A stretch of 64,000 bases of DNA from Kitasatospora xanthocidica. GTDB lineage: Bacteria; Actinomycetota; Actinomycetes; Streptomycetales; Streptomycetaceae. The stretch lies in the NCBI RefSeq assembly GCF_014656195.1, contig NZ_BNBY01000002.1, forward strand, positions 94,351-158,350, in the 5' to 3' direction. The position numbers and the translations under genes are program-made. This document shows, one piece after another, positions 46,436 through 55,576 of this stretch (within the stretch, counting starts at the first letter, position 1; each line of letters opens with the position of its first letter). Below the pieces are notes generated by a model. It had not been told where the DNA came from and ran no database searches. It saw nothing but the letters and a program-made list of their open reading frames with translations.

Positions 46436-47671
46436 ATGACCGCCCCACCCGCCACGCCCACCGGCCCCACCGGCCCCGCCGACCGGCCCGGCCCCGCCGA
46501 GGGCTTCGACTTCGTCGCCCCCTTCGACCGCTCCGGTACGGGCAGCAGCAAGTGGGCCCGGGCCGGGGACCCCGGGGTGATCCCGATGGGCCTCGCCGAC
46601 ATGGACCTCCCCGGCCCGCCCGCCGTCGCCCGGGCCCTGGCCCGGCGCGCCCGCCACCGCGCGTACGGCTACACGGTGTGCGACCCGTCCGGCCGCACGC
46701 TGGTGGCCGACTGGTACCGCGCCCGGCACGGGGTCGAGGTGGATCCGGACTGGGTCCTGCTGCTGCCCTGCGGCCCCCGCACCGCCCTGCGCGTCCTGCT
46801 GGAGACCGTCCGGCCGCAGACCGCGCCGTACCCGCCCGTCCTCTTCCCCGCCCCCGAGTGGGGCGGATTCGCCCAGCTCTGCCGCGCCGCGCGGCTCCCG
46901 TACCGGGAACTGCCGCTGCCCGTCGGCCCGGACGGCTACCAACTCCCGGACGGCCCGTTCCCCGGCCCGGCCGCCGCCGTGCTGCTCAGCAGCCCGCACA
47001 ACCCCTCCGGCCGGGTCTGGCCGGCGGACGGGCTACGCGCGCTGGCCGGACGGGCGGCGGAGGCGGGCGCGCTGCTGGTCTCGGACGAGGTGCACGGAGA
47101 CCTGACCCACCCCGGGCACGTCCACCCCGTCGCCGTCACCACCGTCGACCCGGCCCACCGGAACGGCGTGGTGACCCTGAACTCGGTGGGCAAGACCTTC
47201 AACTGCTCGGGCATCCCCAGTGCCTTCGCGCTCGTTCCCGACCCCGCGCTGCGCGCCCGGTTCGGCGAGGCCCTGGCGGGCTACGGCCTCTGGGAGGGCG
47301 GGCTGGTGGAGCAGACCGTGCAGCACGCGGCGCTGCGCGAGGGCGGCCCGTGGCTGGACGCGCTGCTGGCCCACCTCGCCGCCGCCCGTACCCGGCTGAC
47401 CGACCGGCTCGGGCCCGCCGTCCGCTCCGCCCCGCAGGCCTCGTACCTGCTCTGGCTGGACGCCGCCGCCCTCGGCCTGCCGCCGGCGGCGGCCCGGCGG
47501 GCGCTGCTGGAGCGCTGCGGCCTGGAGGCTTCCGACGGCGGCGATTTCGGCCAGGCCGGCCACGGTTCGCTGCGGCTGAACTACGCCCTGCCGGGCTCGG
47601 TGCTGGACACCGTGCTGGCCCGGCTGGAGCGGCTGGGGCGGCTCGACGCTGGGCCCGCCATCCGCCCGTGA
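46436..47671 (+). CDS. PLP-dependent C-S lyase / aminotransferase (MalY/PatB type)
   Basis: A 411-residue fold-type I enzyme. FVAPFDRSGTGSSKW at the start and MGLADMDL are typical of the PatB/MalY group. SDEVHGDLTHPGH carries the Asp that binds the pyridine nitrogen, and NSVGKTFNCSGI the Schiff-base Lys. These enzymes usually cleave C-S bonds of cystathionine-like substrates. It lies directly upstream of egtA but is separated from it by a strong hairpin. It is thus a candidate for, though not proof of, the C-S lyase step of ergothioneine synthesis. Confidence 0.86.
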   Translation: MTAPPATPTGPTGPADRPGPAEGFDFVAPFDRSGTGSSKWARAGDPGVIPMGLADMDLPGPPAVARALARRARHRAYGYTVCDPSGRTLVADWYRARHGVEVDPDWVLLLPCGPRTALRVLLETVRPQTAPYPPVLFPAPEWGGFAQLCRAARLPYRELPLPVGPDGYQLPDGPFPGPAAAVLLSSPHNPSGRVWPADGLRALAGRAAEAGALLVSDEVHGDLTHPGHVHPVAVTTVDPAHRNGVVTLNSVGKTFNCSGIPSAFALVPDPALRARFGEALAGYGLWEGGLVEQTVQHAALREGGPWLDALLAHLAAARTRLTDRLGPAVRSAPQASYLLWLDAAALGLPPAAARRALLERCGLEASDGGDFGQAGHGSLRLNYALPGSVLDTVLARLERLGRLDAGPAIRP

Positions 47672-47699
47672 CTCCGGCTGCTGCGCGAGGCACGTGCCG

Positions 47700-47745
47700 G
47701 GCCGGGAACGCCGTGCGCACGCTTGCGCACGGACCGCTCCCGGCC
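47700..47745 (+). terminator. Two-tier hairpin downstream of the PatB-like gene
   Basis: The inner stem CCGTGCGCA-CGCT-TGCGCACGG (9 bp, 4-nt loop) is nested in an outer stem GGCCGGGA/TCCCGGCC. It starts 29 bp after the stop and precedes egtA, so egtA probably has its own promoter. Confidence 0.75.
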
Positions 47746-47873
47746 CCGGTTTCACCCGTTCGCTGCGCCCCTGACCTGCGGAAACGAACATTCACGCGAT
47801 TTTTGCGGAGCGCCGCCGCATGCTCCGTAGCAGACTGGGCAAGGTAGACCGGGCCGCAATCGTGATCCCGAGG

Positions 47874-49256
47874 ATGGTGAGTCCGGTGATACCGACATCC
47901 CCCGCCACTCCGCCCGACCGGCAGAGCGCACCGCCGCCCCCCACGGGGGTGACCCCGCTGACCGAATCGGGGGCGCGCAGCCACGTGTCGGGTGTCTGTT
48001 TCAAGATCGGACCGCCCCGGCTGGTGGGGGTCGAGGTCGAGTGGTTCGTCCATGACGATCGATGTCCCACCCGGCCCGTCAGGCCGGAACTGCTCCACGC
48101 CGCACTGGAGTCGCTGCCCCTCGGCGGCACCGACGGCACCTCGCTCCCCTCCGGTTCGCGCCTCACGCTCGAACCCGGCGGACAGGTCGAGCTCAGCTCC
48201 CCGCCCGCCACCGGCCTCGTGGCCTGCGTCGAGGACACCCGACGCGATCTGACCGCCCTGCGGGCCGCCTTCGCGGCGCAGGGCCTGCGCCTCACCGGCA
48301 CCGGGACCGACCCGCTGGCCCGCCCCCGGCGGATGGTGCTGGACCACCCCCGCTACCTCGCGATGGAGCGCTTCTTCGACTCCGCCGGGCCCTGGGGCCG
48401 GATCATGATGACCGGTACCGCGTCGGTGCAGGTGTGCCTGGACGCCGGCGACGCGGACGGTCCGCAGGCGGTGGAACGCCGCTGGCAGCTGGTCCACCGG
48501 CTGGGCCCGGTGCTGATCGCCGCCTTCGCCAACTCCCCGCTGCTGGACGGCCGCCCGACCGGACACCGGTCGACCCGGCAGACCGTCTGGTCCCGGATGG
48601 ACCCGACCCGCACGCTGGCCCCGGACCCGGACCACGGCGACCCGCGCGAGGCCTGGGCGCAGTACGTGCTGGACGCCGAAGTGCTGTGCGTACGAAGGCC
48701 GGAGGGGCTGCCGTGGACGGCGCCGCCGGGACTGACCTTCCGCGAGTGGATCCGCGGTCGCGGCGAACGCCCGCCCACGCTCGCCGACTTGGACTACCAC
48801 CGCACCACCCTCTTCCCGCCGGTACGCCCGCGCGGCCACCTGGAGCTGCGGATGATCGACGCCCAGCCCGGGGACGGCTGGGTGGTGGTCACCGCGCTGG
48901 TCACGGCACTGCTGGACGACCCGGTGGCCGCCGACACCGCGCTGGCCGCGCTGGAACCGCTGGACCCCTCCGGCCGGCCGGAGGGCAAGGACGGTCCGCG
49001 CCCGCCCCGCAGCGACGCCTGGCGCCGCGCCGCCACCCTGGCGGTGGCCGACCCCGAGCTGCGCCGCGCCGCCCTCACCTGCTTCGCCGCCGCCGACGCC
49101 GCGCTGGGCCGCCTGCCCGGCGCCGGGCGGTTGCGCACCGCCGTCGCCGAGTTCGCCGAGCGCTACCCCGCGCGCGGCCGCTGCCCGGCCGACGACCAGC
49201 TGGACGCCCTGCGCTCCGGCACCCGACGCACTCCCATGGAGGAGGCCGCACCATGA
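47874..49256 (+). CDS. egtA: Glutamate-cysteine ligase EgtA (ergothioneine biosynthesis)
   Basis: EgtA makes gamma-glutamylcysteine, the sulfur donor used by EgtB. Family features include GVCFKIGPPRLVGVEVEWFVHD, TLEPGGQVELSSPP and RIMMTGTASVQVCLD. The frame is open from ATG 47820, but the first codons include rare AGA and GTA. A possible promoter (TTGCGG-N19-TAGCAG, 47803-47833) overlaps them, so a start at ATG 47874 or a nearby GTG (47877, 47886) is preferred. Conserved sequence begins only near 47970. The stop overlaps the egtB ATG. Confidence 0.9.
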   Translation: MVSPVIPTSPATPPDRQSAPPPPTGVTPLTESGARSHVSGVCFKIGPPRLVGVEVEWFVHDDRCPTRPVRPELLHAALESLPLGGTDGTSLPSGSRLTLEPGGQVELSSPPATGLVACVEDTRRDLTALRAAFAAQGLRLTGTGTDPLARPRRMVLDHPRYLAMERFFDSAGPWGRIMMTGTASVQVCLDAGDADGPQAVERRWQLVHRLGPVLIAAFANSPLLDGRPTGHRSTRQTVWSRMDPTRTLAPDPDHGDPREAWAQYVLDAEVLCVRRPEGLPWTAPPGLTFREWIRGRGERPPTLADLDYHRTTLFPPVRPRGHLELRMIDAQPGDGWVVVTALVTALLDDPVAADTALAALEPLDPSGRPEGKDGPRPPRSDAWRRAATLAVADPELRRAALTCFAAADAALGRLPGAGRLRTAVAEFAERYPARGRCPADDQLDALRSGTRRTPMEEAAP

Positions 49257-50665
49257 CCGACGTCCGACCGAACGGCCCGACCGCGGCTCCCGCACCCCGC
49301 ACCGGTCCCCGCACCGCCACCGACCCCGGGGCCGCCCGCGGGATCGAGGCCGCCCGCGGCATCGAGGACCTGCGCGAGACCATCGCCGACGAGCTGCTGG
49401 CCGCCCGCGCCCGGACCGCCGCGCTGACCGACTGCGTCGGGGACGGCGACCTCACCGCCCAGCACTCCCCGCTGATGTCCCCGCTGGTCTGGGACCTCGC
49501 GCACATCGGCAACCAGGAGGAGCTCTGGCTGCTGCGCAACGTCGGCGGCCGCGACCCGATGCACCCGGAGATCGACGGGCTCTACGACGCCTTCCAGCAC
49601 CCCCGGGCGGAGCGCCCCAGCCTGCCGCTGCTGCCGCCCGCCGAGGCCCGCGCCTACTCCCACGAGGTGCGCGGCCGGGTGCTGGACCTGCTCGCCGCCA
49701 GTCCGCTGGAGGGCGCTCCGCTGCTGGAGGCCGGGTTCGCGTTCGGGATGATCGCGCAGCACGAACAGCAGCACGACGAGACGATGCTGATCACCCATCA
49801 GCTGCGCAGGGGCGAGCCGGCACTGGCCGCTCCCCCGCCGCCGCCCGTACCGGCGGACGCGGCCGCGCTGCCCGCCGAAGTCCTGATCCCGGCGGGCCCG
49901 TTCACCATGGGCACGGACACCGAGCCGTGGGCGCTGGACAACGAGCGCCCGGCGCACACCGTCGACCTGCCGGCCTTCCTGCTGGACACCACGCCCGTCA
50001 CCAACGCCGCCTACCGGCGCTTCATCGCCGACGGCGGCTACGACGAGCCGCGCTGGTGGACGCCGGAGGGCTGGGAGCACCGGCAGCGCGCCGGGCTGAC
50101 CGCCCCGCTGTTCTGGCAGCACCGGGACGGCGAGTGGCTGCGCCGCCGCTTCGGCGCGGTCGAACCGGTGGTGCCGGACGAGCCGGTGCTGCACGTCAGC
50201 TGGTACGAGGCGGACGCGTACGCGCGGTGGGCCGGGCGGCGGCTGCCGACCGAGGCGGAGTGGGAGAAGGCGGCCCGGCACGACCCGGCCACCGGCCGCT
50301 CCCGCCGCTACCCCTGGGGGGACCAGGCGCCCGGCCCCGAGCACGCCAACCTCGGCCAGCGCCATCTGCGCCCGGCCGGGGCCGGCAGCTACCCGGAGGG
50401 CCGGTCCCCGTACGGCGTCCGGCAGCTGATCGGCGACGTCTGGGAGTGGACGGCCAGTGACTTCCGCCCGTACCCGGGCTTCCGGGCCTGGCCGTACCAG
50501 GAGTACTCGGAGGTCTTCTTCGGCCCCGAGTACAAGGTGCTGCGCGGCGGCTGCTTCGCGGTGGCGCCGGTCGCCTGCCGCGGCACCTTCCGCAACTGGG
50601 ACTACCCGATCCGGCGGCAGATCTTCGCCGGGTTCCGCACCGCCCGCGACCTGGGCGATGCCTGA
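49253..50665 (+). CDS. egtB: Hercynine oxygenase (sulfoxide synthase) EgtB
   Basis: A 470-residue EgtB: an N-terminal DinB-like domain followed by an FGE-sulfatase domain. It uses O2 and a non-haem iron to join hercynine and gamma-glutamylcysteine into a sulfoxide. The three iron-binding histidines are visible: His84 (DLAHIGNQEELW), His170 and His174 (HEQQHDETM). FGE-domain motifs are TMGTDTEPWALDNERPAH, RLPTEAEWEKAARH and VWEWTASDF. The ATG overlaps the egtA stop and the TGA overlaps the egtC ATG. Confidence 0.96.
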   Translation: MTDVRPNGPTAAPAPRTGPRTATDPGAARGIEAARGIEDLRETIADELLAARARTAALTDCVGDGDLTAQHSPLMSPLVWDLAHIGNQEELWLLRNVGGRDPMHPEIDGLYDAFQHPRAERPSLPLLPPAEARAYSHEVRGRVLDLLAASPLEGAPLLEAGFAFGMIAQHEQQHDETMLITHQLRRGEPALAAPPPPPVPADAAALPAEVLIPAGPFTMGTDTEPWALDNERPAHTVDLPAFLLDTTPVTNAAYRRFIADGGYDEPRWWTPEGWEHRQRAGLTAPLFWQHRDGEWLRRRFGAVEPVVPDEPVLHVSWYEADAYARWAGRRLPTEAEWEKAARHDPATGRSRRYPWGDQAPGPEHANLGQRHLRPAGAGSYPEGRSPYGVRQLIGDVWEWTASDFRPYPGFRAWPYQEYSEVFFGPEYKVLRGGCFAVAPVACRGTFRNWDYPIRRQIFAGFRTARDLGDA

Positions 50666-51414
50666 TGTGCCGTCATCTTGCCTACCTGGGTGAGCCGTTG
50701 GCGCCACGGGAGCTGCTGGTGCAGCCGCCGTACGGGCTGCAGCGGCAGTCCTGGGCGCCCCGGACGCAGCAGTACGGCACGGTCAACGTGGACGGCTTCG
50801 GCCTCGGCTGGTACGCGGACGGCGACGAGGTGCCGGCCCGCTACCGCCGGACCGGGCCGATCTGGGCGGACGCGGCCTTCGCCGACCTCGCCCGGGTGGT
50901 CCGCACCCGGGCGCTGCTGGCCGCCGTGCGCTCCGCCACCGAGGGCTGCGCGGCGGGCGAGAGCGCGGCCGCGCCGTTCGGCGCCGGGCGCTGGCTGTTC
51001 AGCCACAACGGCGCGGTGGCCGGCTGGCCCGGCAAGCTGGACGCCCTGGCCGCGCTGCTGCCGCCGGCCGAGCTGCTGGAGCTGGAGGCGCGCACCGACT
51101 CGGCCCTGCTGTGGGGCCTGACCCTGCACCGGCTGCGGGCCGGCGCCGGGCTCGGCGAAGCGCTGGCGGGCACCGTCGCGGACGTCACCGCGCACACCAC
51201 CGGTCGGCTCAACCTGCTGCTCACCGACGGCACCGCGCTCGCCGCGACCACCTGGGGCGACACCCTGCACCACCGCACCCTGCCCGGCCTCGGCACGGTG
51301 GTGGCCTCCGAGCCGTACGACGACGCACCGGACTGGACGGCCGTCCCGGACGGCTCGCTGCTGCTGGCCGACGGGAACGGCGTCGCCGTGCACCCGCTCC
51401 CCGGCCGCGACTGA
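50665..51414 (+). CDS. egtC: Gamma-glutamyl hercynylcysteine sulfoxide hydrolase EgtC
   Basis: A 249-residue class II glutamine-amidotransferase-fold enzyme that removes the gamma-glutamyl group from the EgtB product. The catalytic Cys is residue 2 (MCRHLAYLG). [23 protein letters not shown] and ARTDSALLW are the usual class II motifs. It is translationally coupled to egtB and followed by egtD after a 43-bp gap. Confidence 0.94.
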   Translation: MCRHLAYLGEPLAPRELLVQPPYGLQRQSWAPRTQQYGTVNVDGFGLGWYADGDEVPARYRRTGPIWADAAFADLARVVRTRALLAAVRSATEGCAAGESAAAPFGAGRWLFSHNGAVAGWPGKLDALAALLPPAELLELEARTDSALLWGLTLHRLRAGAGLGEALAGTVADVTAHTTGRLNLLLTDGTALAATTWGDTLHHRTLPGLGTVVASEPYDDAPDWTAVPDGSLLLADGNGVAVHPLPGRD

Positions 51415-51457
51415 CCCCACTGTCCCTTCATCTTCTGAACAGAGGAACCACCCTGTC

Positions 51458-52429
51458 ATGGACACCTTCGAACTCACCCGACTGCTGCCCGCCGACCACT
51501 TCAGCACCACGCTGCGCCAGGACGTCCAGCACGGCCTGACCGCCGAACCCAAGTGGTTGCCGCCGAAGTGGTTCTACGACGCGCGGGGCAGCGAGCTGTT
51601 CGAGGAGATCACCCGGCTGCCCGAGTACTACCCGACCCGCGCCGAACGGGCCATCCTGACCGCCCGGGCCGGCGAGATCGCCGCCGCCACCGGGGCCCGC
51701 ACCCTGGTCGAGCTGGGCTCCGGCTCCTCCGAGAAGACCCGGCTGCTGCTCGACGCGCTGCGCGGGCTCGACACCCTGGAGACGTACGTCCCGGTGGACG
51801 TCAGCGAGAGCGCGCTGACCGCGGCCGGCAGCGCGCTGGCCGCCGAGTACCCCGGACTGGCGGTGCACGGCGTGCTGGCCGACTTCACCGCCCGGCTCGG
51901 CCTGCCCCCGGAGGGCGGCCCGCGCCTGGTCGCCTTCCTCGGCGGCACCCTCGGCAACCTGCTGCCCGAGGAGCGCGCGGCCTTCCTGCGCGGCCTGCGC
52001 GGCTCCCTCGACCCGGGCGACTTCCTGCTGCTCGGCACCGACCTGGTCAAGGACCCGGCGGTCCTGGTCGCCGCCTACGACGACTCCGCCGGGGTGACCG
52101 CCGAGTTCAACCGGAACGTGCTCAACGTGCTCAACCGCGAGCTGGGCGCCGACTTCGACCCGGACGCCTTCGAGCACGTCGCGCTCTGGGACGCCGAGCG
52201 GGAGTGGATCGAGATGCGGCTGCGCTCGCTGCGCTCGCAGACCGTGAAGATCCCGGCGCTGGACCTGCCGGTGCACTTCGCCCGCGGCGAGGAGCTGCGC
52301 ACCGAGGTCTCGGCCAAGTTCCGCCGCGAACGGGTGGCCGACGAGCTGGCGGCGGCCGGGCTGCGGCTGAGCCACTGGTGGACGGACCCGGCGGGCCGGT
52401 TCGGGCTCTCGCTCTCCGCCCCGGCGTAG
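51458..52429 (+). CDS. egtD: Histidine N-alpha-methyltransferase EgtD
   Basis: A 323-residue EgtD that trimethylates histidine to hercynine with SAM. Motifs are [30 protein letters not shown] split across its N-terminal part, [16 protein letters not shown] (SAM-binding), [13 protein letters not shown], and the EVSAKF block near the C-terminus that binds histidine. Its place after egtABC, with its own AGAGGA site, completes a four-gene cluster; no egtE of the mycobacterial type is seen. Confidence 0.96.
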   Translation: MDTFELTRLLPADHFSTTLRQDVQHGLTAEPKWLPPKWFYDARGSELFEEITRLPEYYPTRAERAILTARAGEIAAATGARTLVELGSGSSEKTRLLLDALRGLDTLETYVPVDVSESALTAAGSALAAEYPGLAVHGVLADFTARLGLPPEGGPRLVAFLGGTLGNLLPEERAAFLRGLRGSLDPGDFLLLGTDLVKDPAVLVAAYDDSAGVTAEFNRNVLNVLNRELGADFDPDAFEHVALWDAEREWIEMRLRSLRSQTVKIPALDLPVHFARGEELRTEVSAKFRRERVADELAAAGLRLSHWWTDPAGRFGLSLSAPA

Positions 52430-52490
52430 CGGAGGCCGCCGGCGAGCGCCCGGGAGCGCACCAGGCACACGCCGGACCCGTGCCGGGGAG

Positions 52491-52535
52491 CTCAATTTGG
52501 TTGTTCACCTTACGAATTCTAGGAACCAGATTGAG
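52491..52535 (+). promoter_or_regulatory. Promoter and palindromic operator of the sugar porter
   Basis: TTGGTT (52497-52502), a 17-bp spacer and TAGGAA (52520-52525) form a good vegetative promoter. An inverted repeat CTCAATTTGGTT / AACCAGATTGAG (52491-52502 and 52524-52535, 10 of 12 positions paired) covers both boxes, as expected for repressor control. The mRNA leader before the GTG at 52617 would be about 85 nt and is AT-rich. Confidence 0.6.
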
Positions 52536-52616
52536 CCACTCGGTGTACAAGAGTTAAACGATTGGGGTTACGATTTCGGCTACGAACTCAGCGTTGAGTA
52601 CCAGGAGTCAGAGATC

Positions 52617-54041
52617 GTGAGCGTCACCCAGCAGCCCTCCGGGGCGGTCGAGGCCCCCGCGCCCGGCCGCCTCGGCTTCGTCGTCTTCATCACCGCCGCC
52701 GCCGCACTCGGCGGCTTCCTGTTCGGCTACGACAGCTCCGTGATCAACGGCGCCGTCTCCGGAATCCAGGCGAAGTTCGGCGTCGGAAGCGGCGTGACCG
52801 GTCTGATCGTCTCCTCGGCCCTGCTGGGCTCGGCGATCGGCGCCGCGATGGCCGGACGGTTCGCCGACCGGTACGGCCGCATCAAGGTCATGAAGGCCGG
52901 CGCCCTGCTGTTCGCGGTCAGCGCGGTCGGCTCGATGCTGCCGTTCTCCGCCTGGGACCTCGCCTTGTGGCGCGTCCTCGGCGGCGCGGCCATCGGCATC
53001 GCCTCGGTGATCGCCCCGACCTACATCGCCGAGGTCGCGCCGACCAAGTACCGCGGCCGCCTCGCCTCCTTCCAGCAGGCCGCGATCGTGCTCGGCATCG
53101 CGATATCCCAGCTGGTCAACTGGCTGCTGGCGCAGGCCGCCGGCGACGACACCCGCGGGCAGCTGCTCGGCCTGGAGGCCTGGCAGTGGATGCTGGGCAT
53201 CTGCGTCCTGCCGGCCGTCGTGTACTTCGTGCTCGCCTCGGTCATCCCCGAGTCCCCGCGCTTCCTGATCCAGGCCGACCGCCTGACCGACGCCCGCAAG
53301 GTGCTCACCCAGGTCGAGGGCGAGGGCGTGGACACCGACGCCCGGATCGCCGAGATCCGGTCGCTGATCGACTCCGACCACCGCCCGCGCTTCCGAGACC
53401 TGCTCGGCGGCCGGTTCGGCCTGCTCCCGATCGTCTGGGTCGGCATCGGCCTGTCGGTCTTCCAGCAGCTGGTCGGCATCAACGTGATCTTCTACTACTC
53501 GTCGATCCTGTGGCAGTCGGTCGGCATCGACCAGAGCAACTCGCTGCTGATCAGCTTCATCGGCTCGGTCATCAACATCCTCGGCACCGTGATCGCGATC
53601 GTGCTGGTCGACCGGATCGGCCGCAAGCCGCTCGCCCTGATCGGCTCGGTCGGCATGGCGGTCTCGCTCGGCGCGGCCGGCTGGGCGTTCTCCGCGGCCA
53701 CCGGCAGCGGCGACAACCTCACCCTGCCCGACCTGCAGGGCACCGTCGCCCTGATCGCCGCCAACGCCTTCGTGCTGTTCTTCGCGATGTCCTGGGGCGT
53801 GGTCGTCTGGGTGATGCTCGGCGAGATGTTCCCGAACCGGATCCGCGCCGCCGCGCTCTCCGTCGCCGCCTCCGCGCAGTGGATCGCCAACTGGGTGATC
53901 ACCGTCTCGTTCCCGTCCATGTCGCGGTGGAACCTGTCGGCGACCTACCTGATCTACGCCGCCTTCGCGGCGCTCTCCGCCCTCTTCGTGGCGAAGTACC
54001 TGAAGGAGACCAAGGGCATCCGGCTCGAGGACATGGGCTGA
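52617..54041 (+). CDS. Sugar porter of the major facilitator superfamily, GlcP-like
   Basis: A 474-residue 12-helix transporter with sugar-porter signatures: GGFLFGYDSSVINGAV in helix 1, RFADRYGRIKVM between helices 2 and 3, PESPRFLI, and QQLVGINVIFYYSS in helix 7. DRIGRKPLALIG and LGEMFPNRIRAAAL follow. It closely resembles the glucose permease GlcP of Streptomyces coelicolor as I remember it, so proton-coupled glucose uptake is likely. GTG 52617 is chosen because AGGAG lies 9 bp upstream; the frame is open further upstream but that part overlaps the promoter. Confidence 0.88.
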   Translation: MSVTQQPSGAVEAPAPGRLGFVVFITAAAALGGFLFGYDSSVINGAVSGIQAKFGVGSGVTGLIVSSALLGSAIGAAMAGRFADRYGRIKVMKAGALLFAVSAVGSMLPFSAWDLALWRVLGGAAIGIASVIAPTYIAEVAPTKYRGRLASFQQAAIVLGIAISQLVNWLLAQAAGDDTRGQLLGLEAWQWMLGICVLPAVVYFVLASVIPESPRFLIQADRLTDARKVLTQVEGEGVDTDARIAEIRSLIDSDHRPRFRDLLGGRFGLLPIVWVGIGLSVFQQLVGINVIFYYSSILWQSVGIDQSNSLLISFIGSVINILGTVIAIVLVDRIGRKPLALIGSVGMAVSLGAAGWAFSAATGSGDNLTLPDLQGTVALIAANAFVLFFAMSWGVVVWVMLGEMFPNRIRAAALSVAASAQWIANWVITVSFPSMSRWNLSATYLIYAAFAALSALFVAKYLKETKGIRLEDMG

Positions 54042-54077
54042 CAGCCCGGACATCGGCTGATCCGACAGTCTGACCTT

Positions 54078-54120
54078 CGGCCCCCGCACCCTAGCGCGAT
54101 CAGCGCGGGTGCGGGGGCCG
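54078..54120 (+). terminator. Terminator of the sugar porter gene
   Basis: CGGCCCCCGCACCC and GGGTGCGGGGGCCG form a perfect 14-bp stem; the 15-nt loop itself contains GCGC/GCGC. It starts 37 bp after the stop and precedes the nitric oxide synthase gene. Confidence 0.85.
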
Positions 54121-54180
54121 AATCGTTCACTCTCTGCGGTGGACCGGGCACCTCCGGTACTCCTGTGCGGCAGGAGGGAT

Positions 54181-55512
54181 GTGTCCTTGATCTTCAACCG
54201 GCTCCGCACCCGCAGAACCACGGCCGCCGCCCCGACCGGCGGCTGCCCGTACGGCCACGGCCACGCGCACGCACCGGGCGCGTTCCCGCAGACCGTTCCG
54301 CCGCCCCGGCCGCAACCGCAGCAACCGGACGCGCCACGGCAGCCGGACGCGCCACAGTCGCAGCAACCGACCGCGCCGCAGCCACCGGACGCGCAGCCGC
54401 CCGACCCGCACCGGCCGTCCGCGCCACCGCCGTTCACCGACCCGGACCAGGCCGCCGACTTCATCCGGCGGTTCCACCACGAGCAGCCCGCCGCCGGGAG
54501 CCCGGCACCGCGGCTGCGCGCCGTCCTCGACGAGATCGACCGCACCGGCAGCTACCGGCACACCCCCGCCGAACTCACCTACGGCGCCAAGCTCGCCTGG
54601 CGCAACGCCGCCCGCTGCATCGGCCGGCTGTACTGGCGCAGCCTGGTCGTCCGCGACCTGCGCCACCTGACCTCCGCCGACGACATCGCCGCCGAGTGCT
54701 TCGAGCACCTGCGGCAGGCGGGCAACGACGGGCGGATCCGCCCGGTGGTCTCGGTGTTCGCCCCCGACCGCCCGGGCCGCCCGGCCCCCCGGATCCTCAA
54801 CCAGCAGCTGGTCCGCTACGCCGGCCACCGCACCGAGGACGGCACCGTCGGCGACCCGGCCGGCGCCGCGCTCGCCGAACGGGCCCGCGAGCTGGGGTGG
54901 AAGTGCGCCGAGGACCGCTTCGAGGTCCTGCCGCTGCTCGTCCAGGAGCGCCCGGGCGAGCGCCCCGCCTGGTACGAACTGCCCGACGACAGCACGCTGG
55001 AGGTGCCGCTCAGCCACCCCGAGCACGACTGGTTCGCCGACCTCGGGCTGCGCTGGTACGCGGTGCCGGCGATCAGCGACATGACGCTGGAGATCGGCGG
55101 CGTCCGCTACCCGACCGCACCGTTCAACGGCTGGTACATGGGCACCGAGATCGGCGCCCGCAACCTCGCCGACGCCGACCGCTACGACATGCTCGGCACC
55201 GTCGCCGAGCGGCTGGGCCTGGACACCTCCAGCGACCGCACGCTCTGGCGCGACCGCGCGCTGATCGAGCTCAACATCGCGGTCCTGCACTCCTTCCAGG
55301 AGGCCGGGGTGACCATCGCCGACCACCACACCGAGTCGGAGCGCTTCCTCAAGCACGTGGCCCAGGAGGAGCGGCTCGGCCGGCCGACCCCGACGGACTG
55401 GAGCTGGATCGTGCCCCCGGTCTCGGGCGGGCTGACGCCCGTCTACCACCGGTACTACGACCCGGTCGACCCGGCCCTCCGCCCGGCCTTCGTCCCGCGC
55501 GAGGCCTGGTAG
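54181..55512 (+). CDS. nos: Bacterial nitric oxide synthase (oxygenase domain)
   Basis: A 443-residue NOS oxygenase that makes NO from arginine through N-hydroxyarginine. The haem-ligating Cys is Cys146 (AWRNAARCIGR); the arginine-binding Glu is Glu323 (NGWYMGTEIGARN). No reductase domain is present, as in other bacterial enzymes. Unusual is an N-terminal tail of about 85 residues: GGCPYGHGHAHAPG, then a Pro/Gln/Asp-rich repeat. GTG 54181 has AGGAGG only 3 nt upstream; TTG 54187 (9 nt away) is an alternative. No nitrating P450 lies nearby, so a thaxtomin-like role is not indicated. Confidence 0.92.
   Translation: MSLIFNRLRTRRTTAAAPTGGCPYGHGHAHAPGAFPQTVPPPRPQPQQPDAPRQPDAPQSQQPTAPQPPDAQPPDPHRPSAPPPFTDPDQAADFIRRFHHEQPAAGSPAPRLRAVLDEIDRTGSYRHTPAELTYGAKLAWRNAARCIGRLYWRSLVVRDLRHLTSADDIAAECFEHLRQAGNDGRIRPVVSVFAPDRPGRPAPRILNQQLVRYAGHRTEDGTVGDPAGAALAERARELGWKCAEDRFEVLPLLVQERPGERPAWYELPDDSTLEVPLSHPEHDWFADLGLRWYAVPAISDMTLEIGGVRYPTAPFNGWYMGTEIGARNLADADRYDMLGTVAERLGLDTSSDRTLWRDRALIELNIAVLHSFQEAGVTIADHHTESERFLKHVAQEERLGRPTPTDWSWIVPPVSGGLTPVYHRYYDPVDPALRPAFVPREAW
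54319..54400 (+). repeat. Tandem repeats in the nitric oxide synthase N-terminal tail
   Basis: Imperfect in-frame 18-21 bp units (CAGCCGGACGCGCCAC-like) encode repeated QPDAP-type peptides (QQPDAPRQPDAPQSQQPTAP). Confidence 0.75.
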
Positions 55513-55576
55513 CGGCACCCCGCCACGCCGAGGCCGCCCGTACGGGCCCTGCCGTACGGCGCGGGAGGTGCTGCCG

